Positions 1 to 11,106 of a stretch of 64,000 nucleotides of DNA are shown here, one piece after another (position 1 is the stretch's first letter; every line of letters starts with the position of its first letter). The stretch comes from Dugong dugon (taxonomy: Eukaryota > Chordata > Mammalia > Sirenia > Dugongidae), in NCBI GenBank assembly GCA_030035585.1, contig CM057463.1, forward strand, positions 135,688,736 through 135,752,735. Direction: 5' to 3'. Under the pieces are notes generated by a model that saw only the letters and a list, made by a program, of their open reading frames with translations, did no database searches and was not told the DNA's origin. Both the position numbers and the translations under genes were made by a program.

Positions 1-2187
1 AATTATTGGCTGGCAATTTTTTTTTTCCTTCAGGGCTTTATATATGTCATCCCATTGCCTTCTTGCCTACGTGGTTTCTGCTGAGTAGTCTGAGCTTATT
101 CTTATTGACTCTCCTTTGTAGATGACTTTTCGTTTATCCCTAGTCGCTCTTAAAATTCTCTCTTTAGCTTTGGTTCTGGCAAGTTTGATTATAATATGTC
201 TTGGTGACTTTCTTTTGAGATCAATGTTATGTGGAGTTCAATGAGTGCCTTGGATAGATATCTTGTCATCTTTCACGACATCAGGGAAGTTTTCTGCCAA
301 CAAATCTTCAACAATTTTCTCTATGCTTTCTGTTATCCCCCCTGATGTGGCACTCCAATCACTCATAGGTTATTCCTCTTGATAGAATCCCACATAATTT
401 TTAGGGTTTCTTCATATTTTTAATCCTTTTATCCGATTTTTCCTCAAATAAGTTGATGTCAAGTGCCTTGTCTTCAATCTCACTAATTATGAGTTCCATT
501 GCCCAAATTTGCTCCTATCGCTTTCTATTGAGTTGTCTAATTCTGCCATTTAATTGTTAAACTTCTTGATTTCTGATTCCTGTCTCTCTATGGATTCTTG
601 CAGCCTGTTAAATTTATGTACTTTATGTACTGTTAAATTATGTACTTCTATAATCTTTTTGATTTCCTCTATTTCATGTTCTGCATTTTGCTTAATTCCT
701 TTCTAATCTCTTGAAGAATTCTGTAGGTTAATTTTTTGTTTTCTGCCTCTGGTAATTACATAAAATTTTCCCCTCTAGAAAACTTCTGGAGTCTTTATTT
801 TGGGAGCTTGCTGAAGCCATCATGGACAGCCTCTTTATGTGATTTGATACTGACTGTTGTCCCCCAGCTATCAATAAGTTATTATATTTCTTTATTTTTT
901 GTTTGCTTACTGTGTCCTAGCTTCTTGTTTTGTTTTGATATGCCCAAATAAGCTGCTCATGTGAGCTAGTTTGATTATTGGCACCTTTGAAGCTCTAATA
1001 TTCTGTCACCAGGTGGTTAGATCTGTTACTAGGTATGTGAGCTCAGGAGTCCACCCAATCCTCCTGTATGGATTCAGCTCAGGTGCCCAGGTAGATAGCC
1101 ACCAAGTGTGTGGTGTAGGCTCTCACCTACAGTCCAAGACAGGCATGGGTGATTGGTATAGGCACATGCATCTGACTGCAGAAGGGGGACATTTTCTGAG
1201 CAAGGCAGGCAGCTGACTGCCACCCTTGAGTGTCCAGCAGGAAGGCATTTCCCTGTTCCCTAGAGCACATAGGTGGGTGGATTTTGCAGGCAGATTGTGA
1301 GCATCCAGTGCTGTTGGCTGTAAGGACTGGGGGGCACCTCTTATTCTTGGGCCCCTATAGCATGTGGCTAGGTTGCATGGGTGGAGCAAATGTCAAGAAC
1401 CTGCCACTTCACAGCTGAAACCCTTGATGTTAGACTTAATTTATATTCCCCCATGTACTGCAGTAATGAGGGTCTACATTGTTGAAATGGGCCCACACAA
1501 GTCTATGCAGTGAGAAATGCACTCAAAGTCAGTGGATCCTTTATGCCTGTGCCTAGGCAAAGGAGCCATGCCTACCCTGAGTTCTTGGCTTAGGGAGCTG
1601 GCAATTTGTTTTTTCCACATTTGTTAATTTGTTCAGTCTCCAAGGCCAGGAGAATGGTTCAGGGCATGCGACAGATCCTACTTCCTGCCCTGGGGACTTG
1701 GAAAATGCTGAAGCCTGTCCAGGACCTAGTACAGAGCATGGAGCAGGTAGGTAAATGGAAGGGAGGTTTCTCCCTAGTGGGAGTGTTTTTAATCCACACA
1801 GTAGGCCAGACACAAGAACTTATCTTTTGCCAGTCAAGGGCTGCTTCTCATTGGTTCTGGGTGGCTGAGTAGACGCTCTGTCGCTGGGTCTCTCCCAGTG
1901 CAGAATACACCTCCCGAGTACTGCTGCTTTCCTGCCTTACCACTCACCCCCAAGCTGATCTGGGCTGAAGGGCTCAGGCTCTCCCCCAGTCAGGTCTGGC
2001 ACCTCCTCACTGCTTCCAAACCGTCTCTCCCTCCCCCTGCCACTCAGTCTGGTTCCTCAACTTTGCCTTTGATGTTCAGGGCTCCTAGATTGTCATATAT
2101 AATCAATTCACTTGTTTTTTCGGGTCTTTGTTGTAAAAGGGTCCACCGGAAGAGTCTGACTACTCCGCCATCTTGACCCTGCCTCTG
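1..2187 (-). mobile_element. Old L1 LINE, 5' part (ORF1 and 5' UTR), antisense
   Basis: Read on the minus strand, the element begins near 2,187 with a typical L1 5' end (GTCAAGATGGCGGAGTAGTC), runs through about 1.4 kb of GC-richer 5' UTR, and enters ORF1 at roughly 700. The first 120 bases match the end of ORF1 in the younger L1 at 44.8 kb (the region coding for MPRRQWDD-like residues), with many differences. ORF1 has no long open stretch, so it is dead. ORF2 and the 3' end would lie left of the window. The short open frames here (for example 736-951 and 1,606-1,872) are chance frames in the UTR. The L1 assignment is firm; the subfamily is not determined. Confidence 0.85.
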
Positions 2188-2194
2188 TGACTCA

Positions 2195-2670
2195 CACCTT
2201 TATTGACTTTAAACCATGCATTATTCTTTTGTTCTGTTGGAACGACTGCCTCTTGATCTATGTACAGATTCCTCATGAACACAATTATGAGTTCCAGAAT
2301 TTCCATTCTTCCCAATGTTATCCATAATTTGTTATGATCTACACAGTCGAATGCCTTTGTGTAGTTAATAAAGCACAGCTAACCTTCTTTCTTTTTGGTA
2401 TTCTCTGCTTTCAGTCAGGACCCATCTGACATCAGCAGTGATATCCTTTGTTCTACGTTCTCTTCTGAATCTGGCTTGAAGTTCTGGCAGTTCTTTGTTG
2501 ATGTACTGTTGTGGCCACTTTTGAATGATCTTTAGCAAAATGTTACTTGTGTGTGATATTAATGATATTGTTCAATAATTTCTGCATTCTATTGGTTATC
2601 CTTTCTTTGCAATGGGCACAAATATGGATCTCTTCCAGTCAGTTGGCCAAGTAGCTGTCTTCCAAATTGA
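2195..2670 (-). mobile_element. RTE-clade LINE fragment (reverse transcriptase region), antisense
   Basis: The stretch with 'ttatccataatttgttatgatctac' near 2,320 and 'tggcttgaagttctgg' near 2,470 repeats, in diverged form, at 15,030 and 36,480, where the minus strand encodes RTE reverse-transcriptase residues (QAGFRRGHGTRN, KAFDSVDHNK). It is a short, heavily mutated internal piece with no usable frame. It directly adjoins the 5' end of the L1 to its left and an AfroSINE to its right, which probably inserted in it. Confidence 0.75.
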
Positions 2671-2699
2671 ATAAGTATGGTGAAATTATAAAAGCGTTA

Positions 2700-2838
2700 G
2701 AAGCCCCATAGGGTTTCCAAGGCTGTAAATCTTTACTGAAGCAGACTGCCACATCTTTCTCATGAGAAGCTGCTGGAGGGTTCAAACCCTTGAGCTTTTG
2801 GTTAGCAGCTGAGTGCCTAACCACTGTACTACCTCCTC
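2700..2838 (-). mobile_element. AfroSINE (longer variant), antisense
   Basis: Minus-strand reading gives the tRNA-like head (GTGGTTAGGCAC ... GCTGCTAACC) followed by the extra block with GGCAGTCTGCTTC, seen also in the copy at 21,600, and a short form of the tail (CCCTATGGGGCTTC). The tRNA-like part with A and B box relics places it in the afrotherian tRNA-derived SINE family. It is truncated at its 3' end. Confidence 0.8.
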
Positions 2839-4064
2839 AAATTTTAAAGTAGCATTATCTGTTTTTTATCCTAAATTACTGTAAGAAACTAGAGCAAAAC
2901 AATAGCAACAATAAACAGTGCTTATCAGATGCATGTATGTATAGTATACCAGAAAATGGACCTCCAAATGTAAGAATATCTTTAGACATGAAGAGACACA
3001 TCAGTACTGATTAAATTTTTTTTAAATATATTTGTTGCAGCAAACTAACAACAAAAAAAACTTGAAAAGAAAAATTCATGAACAGAGATGTTATGATATG
3101 AAGGGTTAGAAGTTTTCCAAAAACAAAGGTGAAACAAAATTAATTCTAAATACATGTTTTGTAGCATTAGAAAATGTACAAGAAAGCCCAGAATAGAAGA
3201 TTTAATATTAAAAATATACATATGTTGAGTTTGAATATATGCATCTATATCCTTGGATTATACCTAAAATTGAGAAATGTGTGGATTTGAGGGAGTGACT
3301 AAGCATCTCATCTTACATGAAGGTGTAGTTATTTTTTATTCTTGTCATACATTATTAAAGAAAATGAAGTTGAAAAATATTTTAAATTCACAATATTAAT
3401 ATATTCCAAATGACAGAGGATACACTGTTAAAGTGCATGCAACAAAAGGGTAAAATATAACACATAAAACTAGAAGATAAAGGAAATTACTATCACTGTC
3501 TCAATGATAAACCCTCACATGACCCTCATATGTTGATTTAAAGACATATTCTACAAAAGAAAACAGAACACATGATCATATCAAATATTGAAACTCAGTT
3601 CTCTTGTGTGAAAAGGGTTAATAATGGAATCTACCTCTTTAAATTTTATACTGTTTGAGTTTTACCAAACTGGCAAGTGCAGATTGTTATTGAATATTAT
3701 CTGGATTTTTTATTTGTTTGTTTGGTCATTCATTCATTTAAAAAACTTCTTTGGAAATACCACTTCTGTCTGAAACTGTTCTAGGCCTTTCAGATATATT
3801 AGTGCACAAAGAAACAAGATCTCTGCTCTCCAGAAGCTTATATTCTAGTAATTACCAGACCAAAACTGTAAAAAACAGCTAAATGTGATGTCACACACAG
3901 AAAAAACACAAAAAACAAAGGTTTATGGACTTGAAGTGTGCTATTTGTGCAAAATCAACATTTCTTTAATGTCTAAATTAGGAACTTAGTCCAATAGATT
4001 TCAATAAAATGAAGGTTTAGTGTACAGCTAGTTTTTTTAAATTCTTAAATTTCTCATTTATTGT
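2839..4064. other. AT-rich intergenic stretch with an L2 relic
   Basis: There are no coding signs. At about 3,715-3,890 there is a diverged L2 LINE 3' piece on the plus strand (CATTCATTCATTTAAAAAAC ... CTGTTCTAGGCC ... GCTTATATTCTAGTAATT), recognisable from the usual L2 phrase order. The rest is AT-rich unique or unrecognisable DNA. Confidence 0.55.
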
Positions 4065-4080
4065 ATTGGCACAATCTTTT

Positions 4081-4742
4081 CTTTTTTTATTGTACTTTAG
4101 ATGAAGGTTTACAGAACAAATAGTTTCTCATTAAATAGTACACGTATTGTTTTATGACAATGGTTAACAACCTCACAACATGTCAACTCTGTCCCTTGTC
4201 AACCTTGGTTTCCCTATTACCAGCTTTCCTGTCCCCTTCTGCTTTCTAGTCCTTGTCCATACACTGTTGTGCCCCATTGGTCTCATTTTGTTTTATGGGG
4301 CTGTCTAATCTTTGGCTGAATGGTGAACCTCAGGAGTGACTCTATTACTTAGCTAAAAGGGTGTCTGGGGGCCATACTCTCAGGGTTTCTCCAGTCTTTG
4401 TCAAGCCAGTAAGTCTGGTCTTCTTTTGTGAGTTAGAATTTTGTTCTACATTTTTCTCCAGCTCTGTCCAGGACCCTCTGTTGTGATCCCTGTCAGAGCA
4501 ATCAGTGGTGGTAGCCGGGCACCATCTAGTTGTACCGGACCCAGTCTGGTGGAGGCCGTGGTAGTTGTCGTCCATTACTCCTTTGGACTAATCTTTCCCT
4601 AGTATTTTGTTTTCTTCATTCTCCCTTGTTGCCAAAGGGGTGAGACCATTGGAGTATCTTAGAAGGCTGCTCACAGGCTTCTAAGACCCCAGACGCTACT
4701 CACCAAGGTAGAATGTAGGACATTTTCTTTATAAACTGTGTT
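4081..4742 (-). mobile_element. L1 LINE 3' UTR, 5'-truncated, antisense
   Basis: The sequence matches the 3' UTR of the younger L1s at 9.6, 31.0, 39.2 and 61.2 kb (AAGGGTGTCTGGGGG, CTCACCAAGGTAGAATGTAG). A T-rich start at 4,081 is the complement of the poly(A) tail. Flanking 16-bp copies, ATTGGCACAATCTTTT at 4,065-4,080 and ATTGGCACACTCTTTT at 4,743-4,758, differ at one base and are the target-site duplication. The element is thus a simple target-primed insertion of about 660 bp, moderately old. Confidence 0.9.
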
Positions 4743-4758
4743 ATTGGCACACTCTTTT

Positions 4759-7700
4759 TATTATTTCCTGTCTCTTTGTTAGAATGCTTTTTCCTTCTTT
4801 CCTTGACTCTGAGTCCTCCAACTCTTCTCTTTGTACTAGGTATTTGGTCAGTGATTGGAGTAGTTATAGAACAGTTATTGTTATAAGATTACAGTATTTT
4901 TGACAATCTACATTGACTTAAAACTAGTTTCTTCTAACCATTTGGATTTTCCTTCAAACTTAGCCTTTGAGAAGAAAGGACAGGATATGGGAAAAAAATC
5001 AAACATCTGTTAAATCCCTACTATTGGCTTAATGCTTTATTGCCTTAAAATTCTCAGGATATCCGTGGGAGATTTATATTATTAGCTCTATTTGAAGATG
5101 AAAAAAATGAAGACTAAGTTGGTAACAGGCATAATGAATGTTTGATCCCTGGTCTGTCTAGCTCTGTAGTTCATTTATTTTATTACATGAAGCAGAATAT
5201 GGACAGGTTATCAGAGAAAATCAGCATCTTCTCTGGATACATAAGCCACACACACAAAAAAGGAAGATAATGCAAGAAGATAATTGATACATTTTCCAGT
5301 AGTAACTGAATTTTTATATGAACTTAATTGTGATTATGCAATCAATCATGGAGCAAATAGATGGTAAGGTTAAACATTGGTCCTGGGCAGGCCTTTTAAT
5401 AATGCGATTGCTCGATGTTTGTGGATTGAGTATGCGGAAGTGATTCAACTACAACATACCATGAAACAATCAAGATAACACCAGTTTAAAAGCAAATGTT
5501 TTCTACTAACAACTTCTTTGTTTTCTAATACATTGTGCTTTTTGACCCGGCAGATACTGACCAATAACATTCACAGAAATTTCCTTTGCCCTTTAGCCCA
5601 AAAGCCCAGAGACCGAAGCTCCTAAACATTTATAATTATCAGCTTCATCAATCATTTTGACAGCCATTGGGTTGGATCAAAGACCCATAAAGAGTCACAC
5701 TATGGATAAAAAAGAAAAACAAAAAAAAAAAAACGCAGTAGAAATTTATTGAAACCAAAAACTTATATAATCTACCTCCTTGAATTTTCATGCTTCAACA
5801 GAAGACAGGATAAAATCAGCAAGTGAAATGAAGGGTAAGAAGTAAAAACCTAATATTAAAACCAACCTGTTCTTTCTTACACATGTTTTGAGAATACTTT
5901 TTTCTTCATTACTTGGATGCTTGTATAATACATATTTTAACTTCTTGCTTGAGCTGTTCTAAAATAGTCATTGAGAGATGATTCCTTCAAAATACTTTCC
6001 ATATCCTTTAATGAACGACCTATCATTTAAGTTTTTGGTTTACAAGCTTCATAGCTAAGTTATTTATTTTTTAAAGTAATTTTAGCTCATATAAAATGTA
6101 GGAAAAATGCCTGTGATTTGTTTGCTTTGGAAGAAAAAAGTTGAGGAGGATGGAAATGCATTTAGACAAAATGTGTGGCATTTGAATGAGTATGAGTTTG
6201 ATAAGTTTGGTTTTTCTTAGTGAAATAGAAACAAATCCATCTGTAATAATATTGCCAAAGTATCCCTTAAGTAAAAATTAATGAATAAGTTGAAATTAAC
6301 TGTTAAATTGAGTTACATATAAGACAAATCTGTCTGTTCTATTAAAGAAATAACAGAAACACTTTTGTTTTCCTAGAAAGTTTGGAAATAATTTTTTCTT
6401 CTAAGAACTTAATTATGTTATTATTACAATGAGGGAACTTTCAGTTAATCCCTCTGGACAATCTGTATAATTAAATACTATATTTTTGATGAAATGATAA
6501 TAATATTTAAATCATTCTCCCCATCTCTTTTAAGTTGTTTAACAAGTGCTATTGGCTCTAAAAAATTTACTGAAAATAAATCTACTTAAAATTTCTCAAA
6601 CGTAGAATTATTTATGGATAATTTTGAGGGTATGAATTTCTCTACTTAGTTTACAATTTGACTTACTTATTTCAGACTAAAATCTAGCCTAAGAACATTT
6701 TTGGTGCATGAGCAAAAATTTTTTTAGGAGGATATTAATTTTGGATATTTCTGATATTTAGTATTAACAGGAGAATTTCTTTAAAAAGCTTATGAATTTT
6801 TTAAAATATATTTCACCAACTAGAAAATGTGCTGAATATTCTGATGAGATGAGGCAAGTGTTAAAATGCTTTAAAAATGATATTTTTCTATTATGTACCA
6901 CTTTCAATAATTATCAAAGTATAAAATGTAAGGCAAAAGAATATATTTAATAGTCATAGGTGAAAAATACCCCTCACTCTTTTTATTGCTTATTTCTATT
7001 AAAGTTTTCTTGACAGTTCCCTGAAATAATGTAATTGATACTTGTTTGTGGAAGAAGCACAATCTCCTGACTTCATAGGAGCACAGCGATTGCTCCTGGG
7101 CTTTATCTATTAATAGAGTCACTTCAGTTACTCTCATTGTATTTTCCCAAGCTTTGACTCTGCCAGCAAATATCCATTGGGAAATGGGCTGCCCAAGGAC
7201 AATGGCATTATTAATTGCTAAGTACTCTTCGAACAATTGGAGACTTTTGCTCTTGTACAAATGAGTACTTGAAACTGTCAATACAATCAGATACAGCTGT
7301 TTCATCAATGAACCAATTGGATTCCTCAGAAAAGTCCTCCATAGCTGTCCATTTTTAAGTTCTCACAATAAACATGGATCATGCCTTGTATTTCTATAGT
7401 CATCTTTTTAAAGACATCTTCCTTTATGGATACATGTGAGCAAGAATCACATGGGATCATGACACCTCTTTGGTGAATACTCACAAAAAAAATTCAGGCT
7501 TGGAGTAAAAATCTAATAACCAGAAGCATAGGAAAAGATTTGATTCACAGGTAAGCTGAAAGGCATACTGTAGTTATAAAAGTTAAAAATGTATTCAAAC
7601 ATCACACTTGAACATAGTTAGTATCTTTAATTCCTGAACAAAAGGGATTATTCTAAATCCCACATATAGCTTCCCCATTCTCTATACAAACACAGTATTA

Positions 7701-8164
7701 GATATATGATTCTTAAATTAAAATGTGAATATTTATGTAAATATCAAGTAATTGTAAAGCACTATTATATCCTTCAATGTATAATTAATTTACATAAATT
7801 CATTTTTATTGATTTCCTAAGTGTTAGCTTTTATATTTATTTTCCCCCAATCTGTGATATGAAAAATACTCAACAATAAAACAGCAAAATGATGTCATAC
7901 ATACACAAGACTTAAATTTTTAAGTAGATCTCTCATTTTCAAGCAATAATTAGTTTAGGGATACCTCTTTGAACTTGACTAACTCATTTTAACAAAACAC
8001 TAAAACCCAAAAAAAAACAAATGATTTTATTACTACTCTTGTATCACCTTGACTTACTATTTGACTTTTTAGTGCTTATTATTTTATTTACTAATGAAAC
8101 AAAGAATTCACAAATTAGTGTTGCTACCTATTAATATACATAATAATGAATTATTCTAACAATT
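4759..8164. other. AT-rich intergenic stretch, MIR relic and one unexplained ORF
   Basis: Mostly unique AT-rich DNA. A MIR SINE relic on the plus strand covers about 5,015-5,180 (tail-side phrases AAATTCTCAGGATATC, TTTGAAGATGAAAAAAATGA). A poly(A) run lies at 5,719-5,735. One 134-codon frame is listed separately. No promoter, splice pattern or conserved gene could be recognised. Confidence 0.5.
6904..7308 (-). CDS. Unidentified 134-codon ORF, doubtful
   Basis: A single open frame of 134 residues starting MMKQLYLIVLTVSSTHLYKS. I do not recognise it. It is long for such AT-rich DNA, and a second frame of the same strand upstream (ATG near 7,353, reading MEDFSEESNWFIDETAVSD) is also protein-like, with few low-complexity residues. 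Together this could be a remnant of a processed pseudogene or an exon. There is no visible poly(A) tail, target duplication or splice-site pair to decide. Chance remains the default explanation. Confidence 0.15.
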   Translation of the reverse strand: MMKQLYLIVLTVSSTHLYKSKSLQLFEEYLAINNAIVLGQPISQWIFAGRVKAWENTMRVTEVTLLIDKAQEQSLCSYEVRRLCFFHKQVSITLFQGTVKKTLIEISNKKSEGYFSPMTIKYILLPYILYFDNY

Positions 8165-8690
8165 CTGTCAGTGTGTCATACTGTGGTGGCTTGCTTGTTA
8201 CTATGTTGCTGGAAGCTATGCCACTGGTGTTTCAAGTACCAGCATGGTCACCTATGGAGGCAGGTTTCAGTGGAGCTTTCAGACTAAGAGACTAGGAAGA
8301 AGGACCTGGCAGTCTACTTCTGAAAGAATTGGCCACTGAAGACCTTATGAATAGCAGCAGAACATTGACTGATATGGTACTGGAAGATGAGCCCCTCAGG
8401 TTGGAAGGCACTCAAAATACAACAGGGCAAGAGCTGCCTCCTCAAAGTAGAGCCGACCTGGATGGAGTCAAGCTTTCGGGATCTCTGTTTGCTGATGCGG
8501 CACAATTCAAAATAAGAATAAACGGCTGCAAACATCCATTAATAATAGGAACGTGGAATGTACAAAGTATGAATCTAGGAAAATTGAAGTTGTCAGAAAT
8601 GAAATGGAACAAAGGGCAGTGTTTCATTCTGTTGTACATAGGGTCACTATGAGTAGGAACCACTCCATGGCACCTAACAACAACAACAAA
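8165..8690 (+). mobile_element. Internally deleted, non-autonomous RTE element
   Basis: The left 440 bases are an RTE 5' region running into the start of its endonuclease: the open frame 8,329-8,652 (107 codons) contains IIGTWNVQSMNLGKL, the typical first motif of the apurinic-type endonuclease. At about 8,610 it jumps to the RTE 3' end (GGCAGTGTTTCATTCTGTTG ... AACAACAACAACAAAG), the same end found at 23,780-23,870. The whole reverse transcriptase and most of the endonuclease are missing. The last residues of the frame (CFILLYIGSL) come from the 3' UTR. Such deletion derivatives keep both ends and could have been mobilised in trans. Confidence 0.8.
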
Positions 8691-9578
8691 GAGTAGTCAA
8701 ATGTAAGAACTCGGTTCTTGATTCATCCATTTAATTATTTATTCATTCAACAAATATTAATTGTACATCCTCGTGGTGAACAAAAAAATACGACCACACC
8801 TCAGAGGTCCATTTCAATTCAATGGATCTGCAATTGAATATGTGTGTACATTATGCAGATTTTGTTTCTGAATATCCCAACCATTTTGAAACAAACATGT
8901 GACAGATATGTATAGAATAACAGAGGGAGCATGGCCTATAATTTTGAAAATTTGTCCTTAGGAAACTTGTACTCTGGCCCCTGATGCTAACTGGTTGCCC
9001 AAACTTGGGAAATTCACTTAAAATATTTGAGTCTTTTTTTTTCTAAATACAGGTTTTCCAAATCTCAGACATAATTTTTTAAAGCATAACCCTTACATTA
9101 GAACATTTCTTTTTGAAACTTTTGATTCTATTCTTGTCAATAAATATAGGATACTTTAATAGCCATGATTATTATTATACTATACTAACTTTAGAAAAAA
9201 ATTACACAATTATATAAGCCAAGAATAAAAAAAAATTTCCTGCTGTTAACTCTACTCACATTGTAATATATGTGACTATATTTACCCAAAGTGATCAAGC
9301 TGACTTTCTGTAATATATATTATCAAACATTCAACCATGTGCGAATTACTGCCACCATGTGTCATAAACATATTCCCCATGATCTCAGCTGGTGATTATA
9401 GATACAATTCTTCCATTCTTGTAGATGCCTGGATATAAATAAAATATTTCATTTTATACACACTATGTTATTTTCTGCCTTAGCCATGTCATTTATTTTT
9501 CTGTCTGAGGACAACAAATTTTTGTCATCAAGAAACCTACCATAAGAAGATACTAGTTTATATTTTGATGTTTTATTA
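8691..9578. other. AT-rich intergenic DNA
   Basis: A short L2-like piece (ATTCATTCAACAAATATTAA) lies at about 8,735-8,790. Nothing else is recognisable. Confidence 0.5.
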
Positions 9579-9593
9579 AAAAACTTACTTAAA

Positions 9594-11091
9594 ATTCACA
9601 TGCAAAATGTAACAATCCTTGTTGGTTACCAGGGATGGGGGGGGGAATACTAAATAGGTAATAGGTAAGTGGTAACTTGGGTGAGAGGTGAGATAGTACA
9701 GAGTACAGGGGAAACTAACACAACCTGCACAAGGAAAGGTCATGGAGGCCCTATAGACACATCCAAACCCCCCGAGGGACTGAGTTGTTGGACGGAGGGC
9801 TCTGGGGACCATGATCTCGGGGAACATCTAGCTCAATTGGCATGACACTACTTATAAAGATAATGCTCTACATTCTACCTTGGTGAGTAGTGTCTGGGGT
9901 CTTAAAAGCCTATGAGCGGCCATCTAAGATACTCCACTGATCTCATCCCTTCGGGAACAAGGGAGAACGAAGAGAACAGGATACAAGGAAAAGATTAGTC
10001 CGAAGGACTAATGGTCCACAGCTACCAAGGCCTCCACGGGACTGAGCCCAGTACAGCTGGATGGTGCCCGGCTACCACCAATGACTCCTCTGACCAGGAT
10101 CACAACAGAGGGTTCTGGGCAGAGCTGAAGTAGGATGTAGAGCATAATTTTAACTCTCAAAAAAAAAAAAAAAAAAAAAAGAAGAAGACCAGATTTACTG
10201 GCCTAAAGAATACTAGAGAAACCTAGAGAGTGTGGCCCCCAGACACCCTTTCAGCTCAGAGGTGAAGTTACCTTCGAGGTTCGATGTTAAGCCTGGGAAT
10301 GGACAGCCCAGTAAAACTAAATGGGACTAACGAGGTACAGGAGTCCGGTGACAAGGGCCAGAAGGCAGAGGGAGAGTAGGAAACTGATGATAAGGAACAC
10401 AAATTGAATAAGGACACTGTCGATGTATTGTGAGATTGTTGACCACTGCTGTAGGGCAACATTTGTAGTAACTATTAAATGGGAGGCTGTTTTGTCCTGT
10501 AAGCCTTCATCTTGGGCGAGAATGGCAGCACAATTGGAAGAGCATAGTCAATATCACTTAAATGTGTAAGTAAAAAGTTTTGAAATGGTGTTTAAATAAA
10601 ATAAAATAAATAAATAAATAAATAAACAAATGAGACTAAAGAGGTACAATAGTCCACTGACAAGGTCCAGAAGACAGAAGGGGACAAGGAAGCCCCCTGG
10701 TGTTAGGGAACACAAGGTGCAGTAAGGATATTCTTGATGTGCTGTGAGACTGTTAACCATTGTCATAGGGCAACATGTGTAGTAACTGTTAAATGAAAAA
10801 CTATTTTGTTCTGTAAGCCTTCATCTTAAGTGAGAATAACAGCACAGTTGGAAGAGCGTAGTCAATGTCACTGAACTGTGAATGTAGAAATTTTTGAAAT
10901 GGTGTATCTTTGGCCATCTGTAATTTTCATCAAAAAAAAAGGTTGAGAATTTAGAGGCTTAATACGTTGTGGGGTTGTTAACCAATGTCATAGAACAACA
11001 TGTGTACTACTATTTCATGAGAAACTATTTGCTCTGTAAGCTTTCACCTGAAGTACAATAAAATATATAAAAATAAAAAAAAATAAAAAAT
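9594..11091 (+). mobile_element. L1 LINE 3' end with duplicated 3' UTR, sense
   Basis: The insert starts in the L1 3' UTR (5'-truncated) and ends in an A-rich tail. Matching 15-bp copies AAAAACTTACTTAAA at 9,579-9,593 and 11,092-11,106 are its target-site duplication. The 3' UTR module that ends in TAAGCCTTCATCTT appears at about 10,270-10,560 and again at 10,629-10,935, separated by an A-rich (TAAA)n run at 10,590-10,628. A third, shorter relative (ending CTTTCACCTGAAGTACAATA) follows at 10,965-11,062. An internal A-tract at 10,159-10,180 is common to all copies of this family. No ORF2 is retained. Confidence 0.9.
10588..10630 (+). repeat. (TAAA)n simple repeat inside the L1 copy
   Basis: A run of AAATAAAATAAA and TAAATAAATAAATAAATAAA units sits exactly at the junction between the two tandem 3' UTR modules. 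It looks like an expanded poly(A) tail caught between them. Confidence 0.85.
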
Positions 11092-11106
11092 AAAAACTTA
11101 CTTAAA

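Noticed and set aside
8442-8663. 73-codon minus-strand frames over the RTE element
   Set aside because: They are complements of the RTE 5' region and 3' end, in the wrong orientation for the endonuclease frame.
10588-10630. Direct-repeat array resembling a small CRISPR or satellite
   Set aside because: It is a plain (TAAA)n run derived from a poly(A) tail within an L1; no spacers and not a prokaryotic sequence.
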